Below are positions 32,446-42,649 of a DNA stretch of 64,000 bases, in pieces. The position numbers and the translations under genes are program-made. Position 1 is the stretch's first letter. The number at the start of each line of letters is the position of its first letter. The notes beneath the pieces are model-generated. The model searched no databases. It was not told where the DNA came from and worked only from the letters and a program-made list of their open reading frames with translations. The DNA comes from Mycolicibacterium litorale. Its GTDB lineage: Bacteria > Actinomycetota > Actinomycetes > Mycobacteriales > Mycobacteriaceae. The stretch is taken from contig NZ_AP023287.1 of assembly GCF_014218295.1 (NCBI RefSeq), positions 3,844,001-3,908,000 of the forward strand, written 5' to 3'.

Positions 32446-32874
32446 GTGTCCACTACACGCCGTAGGAGACCGGCGCTGATCCTGCTGGTCGTCGCGGCCG
32501 CCGCCGGCTGCCTCGCGCTGGCGTGGTGGCAGTGGACCCGCTGGGAGTCGACGTCGGGTTCGTTCCAGAACCTCGGCTACGCCCTGCAGTGGCCGATGTT
32601 CGCGGGGTTCTGTTTCTACGCGTACTACAAGTTCGTCCGCTACGAGGAAGCCCCGCCCGAACCGCGCGCCACCGTCACCGAGATCCCCGCCGACCTGCTG
32701 CCGCAACGGACACAGACCGCGCCGACTCCCGACGACGACCCCGCGCTGCGCGAGTACAACGCCTACCTCGCCGAACTTGCCGAAGCCGACCTTGCCGAAG
32801 CCGACCGCGCCGAAACCGACCTTGCCGAAACCGACCGCGCCGAAGCCGACACCAAAGGCAGGACCACACCATGA
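32446..32874 (+). CDS. lprD: LprD-like membrane protein/lipoprotein with pentapeptide-repeat tail
   Basis: A 142-residue protein in the position of M. tuberculosis Rv1343c (lprD), next to the DUF3817 gene. After a basic N-terminus (TTRRRRPA) a hydrophobic segment ends in a lipobox-like AAAGC. WWQWTRWESTSG follows, then a second hydrophobic stretch (LQWPMFAGFCFYAYY) and KFVRYEEAPPEPR. The C-terminus carries five repeats of the form (L/R)AE(A/T)D encoded by a 15-nt tandem repeat. That acidic tail is longer than I recall for the family. The GTG start fits the leaderless promoter. Whether it is lipidated or simply spans the membrane twice is uncertain. Confidence 0.8.
   Translation: MSTTRRRRPALILLVVAAAAGCLALAWWQWTRWESTSGSFQNLGYALQWPMFAGFCFYAYYKFVRYEEAPPEPRATVTEIPADLLPQRTQTAPTPDDDPALREYNAYLAELAEADLAEADRAETDLAETDRAEADTKGRTTP
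32776..32850 (+). repeat. Five tandem 15-nt repeats inside lprD
   Basis: Units start at 32776, 32791, 32806, 32821 and 32836. Two forms, CTTGCCGAAGCCGAC-like and CGCGCCGAAACCGAC-like, alternate, encoding LAEAD, LAEAD, RAETD, LAETD, RAEAD. Because the period is a multiple of three, copy-number change keeps the frame. Confidence 0.9.
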
Positions 32875-33230
32875 CCGCACCGGAGACGCCCGACACAGCG
32901 CCGGCCGGAGTGTCCACCGACACCATCGCCAAGGCGGTGCGCAACTACCGGATCCTGGCCTGGGCCACCGGCATCTGGCTCATCGTGCTGTGCGCGGAGA
33001 TGGTGCTGAAGTACATCGTCAAGGTGGACTGGCCGTTCCTGTGGCTGGTCGCGCCCATCCACGGCTGGGTGTACTTCGCCTACCTGTTGTTCACCGCCAA
33101 CCTCGCGGTGAAGGTGCGCTGGCCGATCGGCAAGACCATCGGGGTCCTGCTCGCCGGCACCATCCCCCTGCTCGGCATCATCGTCGAGCACTACCAGTCG
33201 AAAAACCTCAAGGAGCGCTTCGGTCTGTGA
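32871..33230 (+). CDS. DUF3817 integral membrane protein
   Basis: A 119-residue protein with three hydrophobic segments. It has NYRILAWATGIWLIVLCAEM, the conserved APIHGWVYFAYLLF (PxHG motif) and GVLLAGTIPLLGIIVEH. This matches DUF3817 and the position of Rv1342c. Its ATG overlaps the lprD stop (ATGA), so the pair is translationally coupled. The last 23 nt overlap the end of the convergent efflux pump gene. The function is unknown; a second DUF3817 protein is encoded at 56470-56853. Confidence 0.88.
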   Translation: MTAPETPDTAPAGVSTDTIAKAVRNYRILAWATGIWLIVLCAEMVLKYIVKVDWPFLWLVAPIHGWVYFAYLLFTANLAVKVRWPIGKTIGVLLAGTIPLLGIIVEHYQSKNLKERFGL

Positions 33231-35121
33231 CCGCAGGCGCCGTCCGCCGCGCATCGTCGATGCCGTCGCTCAGCCGCGTCACGTAACGCACCAGAGCCTC
33301 CACGTCGCCGGCCTCCCAGCCGTCGACGGCACGGCGCAGCCCTTCCACCTTGTGTGACCGCTGGCGCAGCAGCCGCTCCCGGCCGTGGCCGGTCAGCGAG
33401 AAGCGCGGCGTACGCCCCGACCAGGCGGGTGCGCTGTCGTCGGTCACCGGTTCGACGAGCCCGTCGCGCAACATCACGTACGCCTCACTGCTCACGGTCG
33501 CGGCGTCGACACCGAGCGCCCCGGCGATCTCCTCGATCGACGCCGGTCCGGCGGCCTCCAGGTGGGCCAGCAGCACGTAGGTGCGCCTGCCGAGGAAATG
33601 GGCGGGCGGCCCGTCCGCGTAGGCACCCAGCGCCGAATGCCGGTCCAGCCGCGTCAGCGCCGCCTCCAGGTCGCCGACCGGCGCCTCCGGCGCGCCTGGT
33701 CGGGGCTTCGGGATCGCCAGCGCGACCAGTCCGGCCACTGCCGCCGCGCAGGCCGCGATGACCAGCGCGGCGCGGAACCCCTCCAGCGACGGGATCGCCC
33801 GACCCGCGAACGAGGTCGTCATCCCGGCCAGCACGGCGCCCATGACGGCGCTCGACACCGAGGTCCCCAGCGACCGCGCCAGCGCGTTGATGCCGTTCGC
33901 GGCGGCGGTCTCCGACACCGGGACGGCCGCGTTGATCAGCGCGGGCAGCGACGCGAACGCGAAGCCGACGCCGACACTGACCAGAACGTTGAGCACCAGC
34001 ACCTCGACGGGGCTGTCCAGCAACCGCAGCCCGATCAGATAGGACACCGCGATGACAACGCAGCCAACGACGAGGGTGAACCGCGGCCCCGTCGCGGCGG
34101 CGATGCGGGCCGCGATCGGCGCGGACACCATCATCGCCAGGCCGCCGGGCGCCATCCACAGCCCCGCGTGCAGCATCGACTGTCCGAGCCCGTAGCCGGT
34201 CTGTGCGGGCAGTTCGAGCACCTGCGGCGCGATCAGCGAGAGCGCGAACAGACCGAAACCCACCCCCACCGACGCCAGGTTCGTGGTGAGCACCGGCCGC
34301 CGGACCGTGGTGCGCAGGTCGACGATCGGTGCGGAGGTCCGCAGCTGCCACCACCCGAAGACCGCGAAGATCACCGGCGACGCGGCGAACAGGCCGAGTG
34401 TGGTGGCGCTGGACCAGCCCCACGTCTGCCCCTTGGAGATCGCGAGCAGCAGGGTGGTCAGGCCGCCGGCCAGCCCGACCGCGCCGAGCAGGTCGACCCG
34501 TTCGGCGGAGCGTGAGCCGACGGGTGGAACCAGCACGGCGAAGCAGACGAGTGCCGCCACCCCGAGGCCGGCGGCGAACCAGAACAGCACATGCCAGTTG
34601 AAATTCTGCGCGATCACCGCTGACAGCGGCAGGCCCAGGGCGCCGCCCACCCCGAGTGAGGCGCTCATGATGCCCATCGCCGAACCGACCCGGTCAGCGG
34701 GAACGGCCGCGCGCAGCACACTGATGCCAAGCGGGATGATCGGCATCCCGAAACCCTGCAGGCCGCGGCCGACGATCACCGGGATCAGCGAGGTGCTGAC
34801 CGCGGCCAGCACCGACCCCGTCGTGAGCAGTGCGGCGCAGGTGATGAGCACCGGCTTGGGACCGTAGATGTCGCCGAGCCGCCCGAACAGCGGCGTCGCG
34901 ACGGCCGCGGTGAGCAGCGTCGCCGTGATGGCCCACGAGGCGTTGTCCGGCCCCGTGCGCAGCAGCGTCGGCAGTTCCGGGATCAGCGGAATGATCAGCG
35001 TCTGCATCAGCGACACGCTGATGCCGGCCGCGGCCAGCACCGCGATGAGCACGTTCGGGCGGACGCGCGCAGTCTCCGCCGTCGATGCCCCGTCCCCAGC
35101 CACGACGGGGATGCTACCCAT
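33208..35121 (-). CDS. DHA2-type MFS efflux pump fused to a C-terminal MarR-like winged-helix domain
   Basis: A 637-residue protein. Residues 1 to about 480 form a 14-segment drug:H+ antiporter (SLMQTLIIPLIPELP, PLFGRLGDIYGPKPVL, GRGLQGFGMPIIPLG in the motif C region). Residues about 483-637 are soluble and include a winged-helix fold (GRRTYVLLAHLEAAGPASIEEIA, GVDAATVSSEAYVMLRDGLV, RFSLTGHGRERLLRQR) followed by a helix, as in MarR regulators. The reading frame is continuous, so this is a true fusion. ATG 35121 follows a TAG/TATCT-rich stretch with a 17-bp imperfect palindrome. It interrupts the otherwise conserved lprD-DUF3817-rdgB order. The pump's substrates are unknown. Confidence 0.88.
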   Translation of the reverse strand: MGSIPVVAGDGASTAETARVRPNVLIAVLAAAGISVSLMQTLIIPLIPELPTLLRTGPDNASWAITATLLTAAVATPLFGRLGDIYGPKPVLITCAALLTTGSVLAAVSTSLIPVIVGRGLQGFGMPIIPLGISVLRAAVPADRVGSAMGIMSASLGVGGALGLPLSAVIAQNFNWHVLFWFAAGLGVAALVCFAVLVPPVGSRSAERVDLLGAVGLAGGLTTLLLAISKGQTWGWSSATTLGLFAASPVIFAVFGWWQLRTSAPIVDLRTTVRRPVLTTNLASVGVGFGLFALSLIAPQVLELPAQTGYGLGQSMLHAGLWMAPGGLAMMVSAPIAARIAAATGPRFTLVVGCVVIAVSYLIGLRLLDSPVEVLVLNVLVSVGVGFAFASLPALINAAVPVSETAAANGINALARSLGTSVSSAVMGAVLAGMTTSFAGRAIPSLEGFRAALVIAACAAAVAGLVALAIPKPRPGAPEAPVGDLEAALTRLDRHSALGAYADGPPAHFLGRRTYVLLAHLEAAGPASIEEIAGALGVDAATVSSEAYVMLRDGLVEPVTDDSAPAWSGRTPRFSLTGHGRERLLRQRSHKVEGLRRAVDGWEAGDVEALVRYVTRLSDGIDDARRTAPAVTDRSAP

Positions 35122-35137
35122 TAGCTTTTCTATCTAA
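35121..35137. promoter_or_regulatory. MarR-like palindrome TTAGCTTTTCTATCTAA at the efflux pump start
   Basis: Arms TTAGCT and ATCTAA match at five of six positions around a 5-nt centre, in an unusually AT-rich stretch touching the start codon. Its size and symmetry fit a MarR-family operator. The only MarR-like domain nearby is the one fused to the pump. Confidence 0.45.
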
Positions 35138-35157
35138 AACTCGCCAGGACGTGACCG

Positions 35158-35763
35158 TCAGCCGGCCAGCGCGCGCAGCGCCGGAACCAACCGCGCGAGC
35201 GCCCGCCCGCGATGCGAGGCGGCGTCCTTCTCGGCCGGCGACAGCTCGGCGGCGGTGCGGTCGGAATCCTCGGGCAGGAAGACGGGGTCGTAGCCGAATC
35301 CGCCGTCACCCCGCGGAGCCCGGGTGATCGCACCCCGCCACACCCCACGCACCACGACCTCCTGTGTGCCGTCCACCAGCGCACAGGCGGACACGAACCC
35401 CGCGCCGCGGCGTTCGTCGGGTACGTCGCGCAACTGCGCGAGCAGCAGCGCGGTGTTCGCCGCGTCCTGTCCGTGGGTCCCCGCCCAGCGCGCCGACAAC
35501 ACCCCGGGCATCCCGTTGAGCGCGTCGACCTCGAGACCGGAGTCGTCGGCGACGGCGGCGACACCGGTCGCGCGGTAGGCGTCGCGCGCTTTGGCCAGCG
35601 CGTTCTCCTCGAACGTCGCCCCGGTTTCGGGCGCCTCGTCGAACGGCGCGACGTCGTCGAGAGAGAGCAGGGTGAGCCCCGACACCCCGGCGGCGTCGAG
35701 TACCCGGTGCAGTTCGGCCAGTTTCTTGCGGTTACGGCTGGCCACCAGCACGTCGACCGACAC
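35158..35763 (-). CDS. rdgB: Non-canonical purine NTP pyrophosphatase (RdgB/Ham1)
   Basis: A 201-residue housekeeping enzyme that hydrolyses ITP, dITP and XTP to monophosphates and so keeps deaminated purines out of nucleic acids. Motifs are VLVASRNRKKLAEL (N-terminal NxxK), EETGATFEENALAKARD-like APETGATFEENAL, VADDSGLEVDALNG, SARWAG and GFGYDPVFLPED, and SHRGRAL near the end. The GTG start is 2 nt after the RNase PH stop, the same rph-rdgB order as in M. tuberculosis (Rv1340-Rv1341). Confidence 0.95.
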   Translation of the reverse strand: MSVDVLVASRNRKKLAELHRVLDAAGVSGLTLLSLDDVAPFDEAPETGATFEENALAKARDAYRATGVAAVADDSGLEVDALNGMPGVLSARWAGTHGQDAANTALLLAQLRDVPDERRGAGFVSACALVDGTQEVVVRGVWRGAITRAPRGDGGFGYDPVFLPEDSDRTAAELSPAEKDAASHRGRALARLVPALRALAG

Positions 35764-35765
35764 GG

Positions 35766-36548
35766 TCAGCTTCCGAACGCTTTCTTCGGCGGCGACGTCG
35801 GCTCCGGGAGCACCCCGGGATACGGCGCGTCGAGGGCTTCACGCTGGACGACGAACAGCTGCTCGCACGACGCGAGCGCGAGATCGAGCAGTTTGTCGAG
35901 GGTCGAGCGCGGGAACGTCGCCCCCTCGCCGGTGCCCTGGATCTCCACCAGCGTGCCGGTGTCGGTGGCCACGACGTTCATGTCGACCTCGGCGCGCGAA
36001 TCCTCGGTGTACGGCAGGTCCACCCGCACCCGCCCGTCGACCACACCCACGCTGACCGCCGCGATCGCGCACGACAGCGGACGCGGATCCGAGAGCTTCT
36101 CGGCCGCGGCGAGGTAGGTGACGGCGTCGGCCAGCGCGACGTAGGCGCCGGTGATCGCCGCGGTGCGGGTGCCGCCGTCGGCCTGCAGCACATCACAGTC
36201 GATCGCGATCGTGTTCTCGCCCAACGCATTCAGATCGATGCACGCGCGCAGCGAACGCCCGATCAGCCGGCTGATCTCCTGGGTGCGGCCACCGATGCGG
36301 CCCTTGACCGATTCGCGGTCGGAGCGGTCGTGCGTCGCGGCGGGCAGCATCGCGTACTCGGCGGTGAGCCATCCTTGGCCCGAGCCCTTCCGCCACCGCG
36401 GCACCCCCTCGGTGACGCTGGCCGTGCACATCACCCGCGTCTCGCCGAACTCCACCAGCACCGAACCGGCCGGATGCGAGGTGAAACCCCGGGTGATCCG
36501 CACCGGACGCAGCTCGTCGTCAAGCCGACCGTCTTCTCGTCTGGACAC
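35766..36548 (-). CDS. rph: Ribonuclease PH
   Basis: A 260-residue phosphorolytic 3'-5' exoribonuclease that trims tRNA 3' ends. It has [54 protein letters not shown] [30 protein letters not shown] (the conserved DGGTR block), [17 protein letters not shown] and the late [13 protein letters not shown]. The length and domain order are those of normal bacterial RNase PH. It begins with GTG at 36548 and sits upstream of rdgB. Confidence 0.96.
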   Translation of the reverse strand: MSRREDGRLDDELRPVRITRGFTSHPAGSVLVEFGETRVMCTASVTEGVPRWRKGSGQGWLTAEYAMLPAATHDRSDRESVKGRIGGRTQEISRLIGRSLRACIDLNALGENTIAIDCDVLQADGGTRTAAITGAYVALADAVTYLAAAEKLSDPRPLSCAIAAVSVGVVDGRVRVDLPYTEDSRAEVDMNVVATDTGTLVEIQGTGEGATFPRSTLDKLLDLALASCEQLFVVQREALDAPYPGVLPEPTSPPKKAFGS

Positions 36549-36573
36549 GCGCCAACCCTAGCCGGTGGCCCCG

Positions 36574-37347
36574 TCAGCGACGCGTGACGTCGAACGACTC
36601 GTTGCACACCACCGCGTGCACGGGTCCGTCGAACTCGGCCTTCGCCTCGCTGATCACGTCTTCGCGCGACGTCCACGGCGGGATGTGGGTGAGCAGGAGT
36701 TCCCCGACACCGGCCAGCGCCGCCACCCGGCCGGCCTCCGTCCCGGACAGGTGCAGTTTGGGCGGCCGGTCCGGCGAATGGGTCCACGACGCCTCACACA
36801 GGAACACGTCGGCACCGCGGGCCAACTCGATCAGCGAATCGCAGAAGCCGGTGTCGCCGCTGTAGACGAAGGTGGCGCCGGACGGATCGGTCATGCGCAT
36901 CCCGTAGGACTCGGTCGGGTGGCACACCAGCCGGGGCAGCACCGACAGCGCGCCGATCTGCACCGCGTGGTTGTCCGACCAGTGCCGGACCTCGAAGATG
37001 TCGGAGATGTCGTCGATCTCCCCGCCCTCGGGCGAGGACGCCGCACCGAGGCGGGCCCAGGTGTTGGCCGGTCCGTAGACGACACCGCGGTCGGTGGCGG
37101 GCGTGGGGTGGTAGCGCCGCCAGACGAACAGCCCGGGCAGGTCCAGACAGTGGTCGGCGTGCAGATGGCTCAACAGGACGTGCACCGCGTTCGGGTCGGC
37201 ATGGCGCTGCAGCGCGCCCAGCACGCCACCGCCGAAATCCAGCACCAGCGGCGGGGTGTCGGGTGCCGTCACGAGATATCCGGACGCCGGCGAATCAGGC
37301 CCGACCACACTGCCGGAGCAACCGAGTACGGTGATTCGCACGCCCAC
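36574..37347 (-). CDS. Metallo-beta-lactamase-fold phosphodiesterase (Rv1339-like)
   Basis: A 257-residue protein of the MBL fold. It has the metal site LSHLHADHCLD (HxHxDH), further ligands in YSGDTGFCD and LLLTHIPPW, and an N-terminal VLGCSGSVVGPDSPASGYLV. By family and position it corresponds to M. tuberculosis Rv1339, described as an atypical cyclic-AMP phosphodiesterase; an RNase Z-like role is the alternative. It would lower cAMP made by cyclases such as that at 59.7 kb. The start is GTG at 37347, or possibly GTG at 37341. Confidence 0.88.
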   Translation of the reverse strand: MGVRITVLGCSGSVVGPDSPASGYLVTAPDTPPLVLDFGGGVLGALQRHADPNAVHVLLSHLHADHCLDLPGLFVWRRYHPTPATDRGVVYGPANTWARLGAASSPEGGEIDDISDIFEVRHWSDNHAVQIGALSVLPRLVCHPTESYGMRMTDPSGATFVYSGDTGFCDSLIELARGADVFLCEASWTHSPDRPPKLHLSGTEAGRVAALAGVGELLLTHIPPWTSREDVISEAKAEFDGPVHAVVCNESFDVTRR

Positions 37348-37422
37348 TAGCTTGCCATGCCCAATCTCGCGTTGACGAAAACATGGCCGGTTTGCGGCGG
37401 ACTGTCCGAGGCCGGGCGGCGG

Positions 37423-38253
37423 CTACGCGCCGACGCGGCGCTGCACGGGCCGTACCCCGTCCAGACTCGGCCCAAGGAAGCGCGCCGCCAGTGCGGTGAA
37501 AGCCGCTGGGTCCCCGGTGGATTCGAACACCCGGGTGGCCGGTGTCACCCCCGGATCGGCGGGATGCGGGCGTAGCAGGTCGAGTTCGGTGAGCACCCGA
37601 AGCAGGTCCTTGGCGGTCTCCTCCGCACTCGAGACCAAGGTGACGTGGTCCCCCATGGCCAGCTGGATGAGGCCCGACAGCATCGGGTAGTGCGTGCATC
37701 CGAGCACCAGGGTGTCGACGTCGGCGCGCTGCAGCGGTTCCAGATAGGCCTCGGCCAGTCCCAGAACCTGGCGGCCGCTGGTCACCCCGCGTTCGACGAA
37801 GTCGACGAACCGCGGGCACGCCACCCCGATCACCTCGGTGTCACGGGCGGCGGCGAACGCGTCCTGGTACGCACCCGAGGCGATGGTGGCCGCGGTGCCG
37901 ATCACCCCGATGCGGCCGTTGCGGGTGGTCGCGACGGCGCGGCGCACCGCGGGCAGAATCACCTCCACCACCGGCACCGGCGCGTACCGCTCCCGGGCGT
38001 CGCGCAGACACGCCGCCGATGCCGTGTTGCAGGCGATCACGAGCGCCTTGACGCCGCGGCCGACCAGATCGTCGCCGATGGCGAGCGCATGGGCGCGGAC
38101 CTGCGGGATGGACAGCGGGCCGTACGGCCCGTTGCCGGTGTCGCCGACGTAGACGATGTCCTCGTCGGGCAGCTGGTCGATGACGGCCCGCGCCACCGTG
38201 AGGCCACCGACACCGGAGTCGAAGATCCCGACCGGGCCCAGCCGGTCGCTCAC
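37423..38253 (-). CDS. murI: Glutamate racemase
   Basis: A 276-residue racemase that makes D-glutamate for peptidoglycan. It has [32 protein letters not shown], the first catalytic Cys in [12 protein letters not shown], and the second in [11 protein letters not shown]. The start at 38253 ([11 protein letters not shown]) gives the same N-terminal length I recall for the M. tuberculosis enzyme. A GTG at 38265 would overlap the rhomboid stop as GTGA. The open frame extends far upstream in antisense-like register and is ignored. It lies in the conserved cysM-rhomboid-murI-PDE order. Confidence 0.95.
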   Translation of the reverse strand: MSDRLGPVGIFDSGVGGLTVARAVIDQLPDEDIVYVGDTGNGPYGPLSIPQVRAHALAIGDDLVGRGVKALVIACNTASAACLRDARERYAPVPVVEVILPAVRRAVATTRNGRIGVIGTAATIASGAYQDAFAAARDTEVIGVACPRFVDFVERGVTSGRQVLGLAEAYLEPLQRADVDTLVLGCTHYPMLSGLIQLAMGDHVTLVSSAEETAKDLLRVLTELDLLRPHPADPGVTPATRVFESTGDPAAFTALAARFLGPSLDGVRPVQRRVGA

Positions 38254-38261
38254 GGGGCCGG

Positions 38262-40193
<1,932 letters not shown>

Positions 40194-40213
40194 GTGACGG
40201 ACTCCTTCGGTTG

Positions 40214-40627
40214 TCAGTAGGTGTCGACGATCGTGACGGGCTCTTCGGTGACCACGCCGTCGACGATGCGGTAGCTGCGCAGTTCGTGCTGGTCGGGGAC
40301 GCGGGTGGACACCAGCACGTAATGCGCATCGGGTTCGGAGGCGTACGAGATGTCGGTGCGGCTGGGGTAGGCCTCGGTGGCGGTGTGCGAGTGGTAGATC
40401 ACCACGGGCACCTCGTCGGCGTCGTCCATCTCGCGCCACACCTTGAGCTGCTCACCGGAGTCGAACCGGTAGAACGTCGGTGAGCGTTCGGCGTTGAGCA
40501 TGGCGATGTGGCGCTCCGGCCGGTCCGACCCTTCCGGCCCCGCGATGATGCCGCAGGCCTCGTCGGGATGGTCGGCCCGGGCATGGGCGACCATGGCGTC
40601 GACCAGGTCGGCGCGGATCGTCAACAC
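40214..40627 (-). CDS. mec: Mec, JAMM-type zinc protease for CysO-cysteine
   Basis: A 137-residue JAMM/MPN+ metalloprotease. The catalytic Glu is in DEACGIIAGPEG, and the zinc ligands are in IYHSHTATEAYPSRTD (HxHx7SxxD). It releases cysteine from the C-terminus of CysO. It starts with GTG at 40627, 10 nt after the stop of the P1 peptidase gene and 20 nt before cysO, in a continuous operon running DUF2017 - P1 peptidase - mec - cysO - cysM - rhomboid - murI. Confidence 0.95.
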   Translation of the reverse strand: MLTIRADLVDAMVAHARADHPDEACGIIAGPEGSDRPERHIAMLNAERSPTFYRFDSGEQLKVWREMDDADEVPVVIYHSHTATEAYPSRTDISYASEPDAHYVLVSTRVPDQHELRSYRIVDGVVTEEPVTIVDTY

Positions 40628-40637
40628 GCGACCCTCC

Positions 40638-41690
40638 TCACGGCAGTGATGTCCTCTCGTCCGATCGTTGGAACGCTCCGGGCAACAGGTCCCGGTACGT
40701 CGGTATTCCGGCAGCCGGCCGCGCGGCGAGCACCCCGACCATCACGGCGCGGGCCAGACAGTCCGCCGCGGCCGCGCCGACCGCGGTCAGCAGCGGCACC
40801 TCGGGGGTCATCGACGCCGGGGTCGCCGGGTCCGGCGGGACCTCGACGGCACCGGTGGCCAGCGCGAACACCGTATCGCCGTCGAGGGGGGTGTGACACG
40901 GGCGCAGGGTGCGGGCCAGTCCGTCGTGTGCGGCGACCGCGACCCGACGACAGCCGGCGGGGCTCAGCGCGGCGTCGGTGGCGACGACGGCGATCGTGGT
41001 GTTGAGCGGGCCGAGCTCCTGATGGCGCGCCGCGTAGGCCGCGATCTGCTCGGCCGGCGGCGCGACGAGCCCGAACTCGCGTTGGTACTCGGTCATCCAC
41101 GGCAGCCCGGTCGCGGTGTCGAACGCCTCACCCGCGGCGTTGACGACGACCAGCGCACCCACCGTGACACCGGAGTCGAGGACCGTCGAGGCCGTCCCGA
41201 CACCGCCTTTGAGCACACCGGCGCGCGCCCCGACCCCGGCCCCGGCGGTGCCCACCGCGACCTCGAGGCCGGCGCGCTCGGCGGCGGCGTACCCGAACTC
41301 CGCGGTCGGCCGGCACGCCCAGCCGCCGACCGGCAGGTCGAAGATCACCGCGGCGGGCACGATCGGCACCACACCGCCGTCCATCGCGACACCGCGGCCC
41401 TGCTGTTCCAGCCAGGTCATCACCCCGTCGGCGGCGGCAAGTCCGTAGGCGCTGCCCCCGGTGAGCACGACGGCGTCGACGTGGCGCACCGAGTTGCTCG
41501 GGTCGAGCAGGTCGGTCTCGCGGGTGCCGGGGGCGCCGCCTCGGCCGTCGACCGCGCCGACGGTGCCGGGCGGGGTGAGCACGACGGTGGTGCCGGTGGC
41601 CCACCCGCTGCCGAGGTCGGCGTCGTCGTCGAGCCGGTGGTGGTGGCCGACGCGGATGCCGCCGACGTCGGTGATGGATCCGGCGGTCAT
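40638..41690 (-). CDS. P1-family (DmpA-like) N-terminal nucleophile aminopeptidase
   Basis: A 350-residue member of peptidase family S58/P1 (Rv1333-like). It has VGGIRVGHHH, VDGRGGAPGTRETDLLDP, VVLTGGSAYGLAAADGVM, VGTAGAGVGARAGVLKGGVGTAS, and the segment GPLNTTIAVVATDAALS, in which a Thr/Ser-type nucleophile is expected after autoprocessing. Homologs hydrolyse N-terminal or beta-amino acyl amide bonds. The ATG at 41690 overlaps the DUF2017 stop (ATGA). The natural substrate is unknown. Confidence 0.9.
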   Translation of the reverse strand: MTAGSITDVGGIRVGHHHRLDDDADLGSGWATGTTVVLTPPGTVGAVDGRGGAPGTRETDLLDPSNSVRHVDAVVLTGGSAYGLAAADGVMTWLEQQGRGVAMDGGVVPIVPAAVIFDLPVGGWACRPTAEFGYAAAERAGLEVAVGTAGAGVGARAGVLKGGVGTASTVLDSGVTVGALVVVNAAGEAFDTATGLPWMTEYQREFGLVAPPAEQIAAYAARHQELGPLNTTIAVVATDAALSPAGCRRVAVAAHDGLARTLRPCHTPLDGDTVFALATGAVEVPPDPATPASMTPEVPLLTAVGAAAADCLARAVMVGVLAARPAAGIPTYRDLLPGAFQRSDERTSLP

Positions 41691-42274
41691 CGCACGGATT
41701 TCCCGACCAGGCTCAGCACCAGGTACTCCTGCAGCACCGTCAGCCACTGGTAGACGTCGACGTGCCCGGCCATCGGGTGGTCCGGGGGCACCCCGTCCGG
41801 TCCGGTCGACTCGATGTCGAGCATCGCGCCCAGCGCCAACCGCACGTCGTTGACGGCCGCCACCCAGGCGTGCGCATCGTCCTCGGTCAGCTCGAACCGC
41901 CCGCCACCTTCCGGCACGGTATCCAGCATCCGTTGCGCTGCTTGCCTTTTGGCGGCGATGATCTCCGGTTCGTGCAGGCTGCGCAAGGCGCTGTTGAGGC
42001 TCTCGGCGGTACCCGAACCCGCCGGATGGTCGGTGGCGGATCGGAAGAAGTCCGGCAGCAGCCGCTTCATCGTGGCGTCCGGCGGCGGTGCGGAGTGCCC
42101 CGTCCTCATCCCGGTGATCTCTTCGAGTTCGTCTGCGGGAGCGGATGATTCGCGTTCCTCGAGCATCCCGTTGACCGAGCTCACCAGGCTCAGCAGCAGC
42201 GCGGCCTCATGCGGTTCCAGCGCGGACCGGAACCTGGCTCCGTCGGCGGTCTGCACACGCTTCCATCTGCGCAC
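41687..42274 (-). CDS. DUF2017 protein
   Basis: A 195-residue actinobacterial protein (Rv1332-like) with FRSALEPHEAALLLSLVSSV near the N-terminus, PDFFRSATD, and ELTEDDAHAWVAAVNDVRLALGAML. It is a soluble, mostly helical protein without recognisable catalytic residues. The gene always follows clpS in mycobacteria as I recall, so a role connected with ClpS or the proteolysis system is possible but not shown. It starts with GTG at 42274, 15 nt after the clpS stop. Confidence 0.88.
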   Translation of the reverse strand: MRRWKRVQTADGARFRSALEPHEAALLLSLVSSVNGMLEERESSAPADELEEITGMRTGHSAPPPDATMKRLLPDFFRSATDHPAGSGTAESLNSALRSLHEPEIIAAKRQAAQRMLDTVPEGGGRFELTEDDAHAWVAAVNDVRLALGAMLDIESTGPDGVPPDHPMAGHVDVYQWLTVLQEYLVLSLVGKSVR

Positions 42275-42289
42275 GTCCAGTGGCCCCGG

Positions 42290-42601
42290 TCAGCGATCCT
42301 GCTGCATGGTCGCCCACAGCCCGGCCGCGTGCAGCTTCGACACATCGGCCTCCATGGACTCCCTGCTGCCGGCCGAGACGACGGCCTTGCCTTCGTTGTG
42401 CACCTGGAGCATGAGCTTGGTCGCGTGCGGTTCGCTGTAGCCGAACAGCTTCTGCAGGACGTAGGTCACGTAGGTCATGAGGTTCACCGGATCGTCCCAG
42501 ACGATGGTCACCCAGGGGGTGTCGGTGGCCTCGTCCACATGCGGCACCGTGGCCACATCGCGCTGCTCGCGGGTCCCCGGGGCTTTCGCCGGTGTAACCA
42601 T
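42290..42601 (-). CDS. clpS: ClpS adaptor protein
   Basis: A 103-residue ClpS. After a flexible N-terminus it has [28 protein letters not shown] with the DDP(V)N motif that binds destabilising N-terminal residues, then [16 protein letters not shown] and the C-terminal [13 protein letters not shown]. ClpS hands N-degron substrates to the ClpC or ClpA unfoldase of the ClpP protease. It is divergent from pncB with 48 nt between the two start codons. Confidence 0.95.
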   Translation of the reverse strand: MVTPAKAPGTREQRDVATVPHVDEATDTPWVTIVWDDPVNLMTYVTYVLQKLFGYSEPHATKLMLQVHNEGKAVVSAGSRESMEADVSKLHAAGLWATMQQDR

Positions 42602-42636
42602 GTCGTCAGGATACCGGGGCCGCCCGCCCGACCGGT

Positions 42637-42642
42637 TACGGT
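42637..42642 (+). promoter_or_regulatory. -10 element TACGGT for leaderless pncB
   Basis: TACGGT is followed by 7 nt and the GTG at 42650, with no Shine-Dalgarno sequence between. Confidence 0.5.
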
Positions 42643-42649
42643 GGCAGCT

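Noticed and set aside
32271..32465. 64-codon open frame upstream of lprD
   Set aside because: No ribosome-binding site, overlaps the lprD promoter and start, and crosses the 17-bp palindrome. It looks like non-coding DNA.
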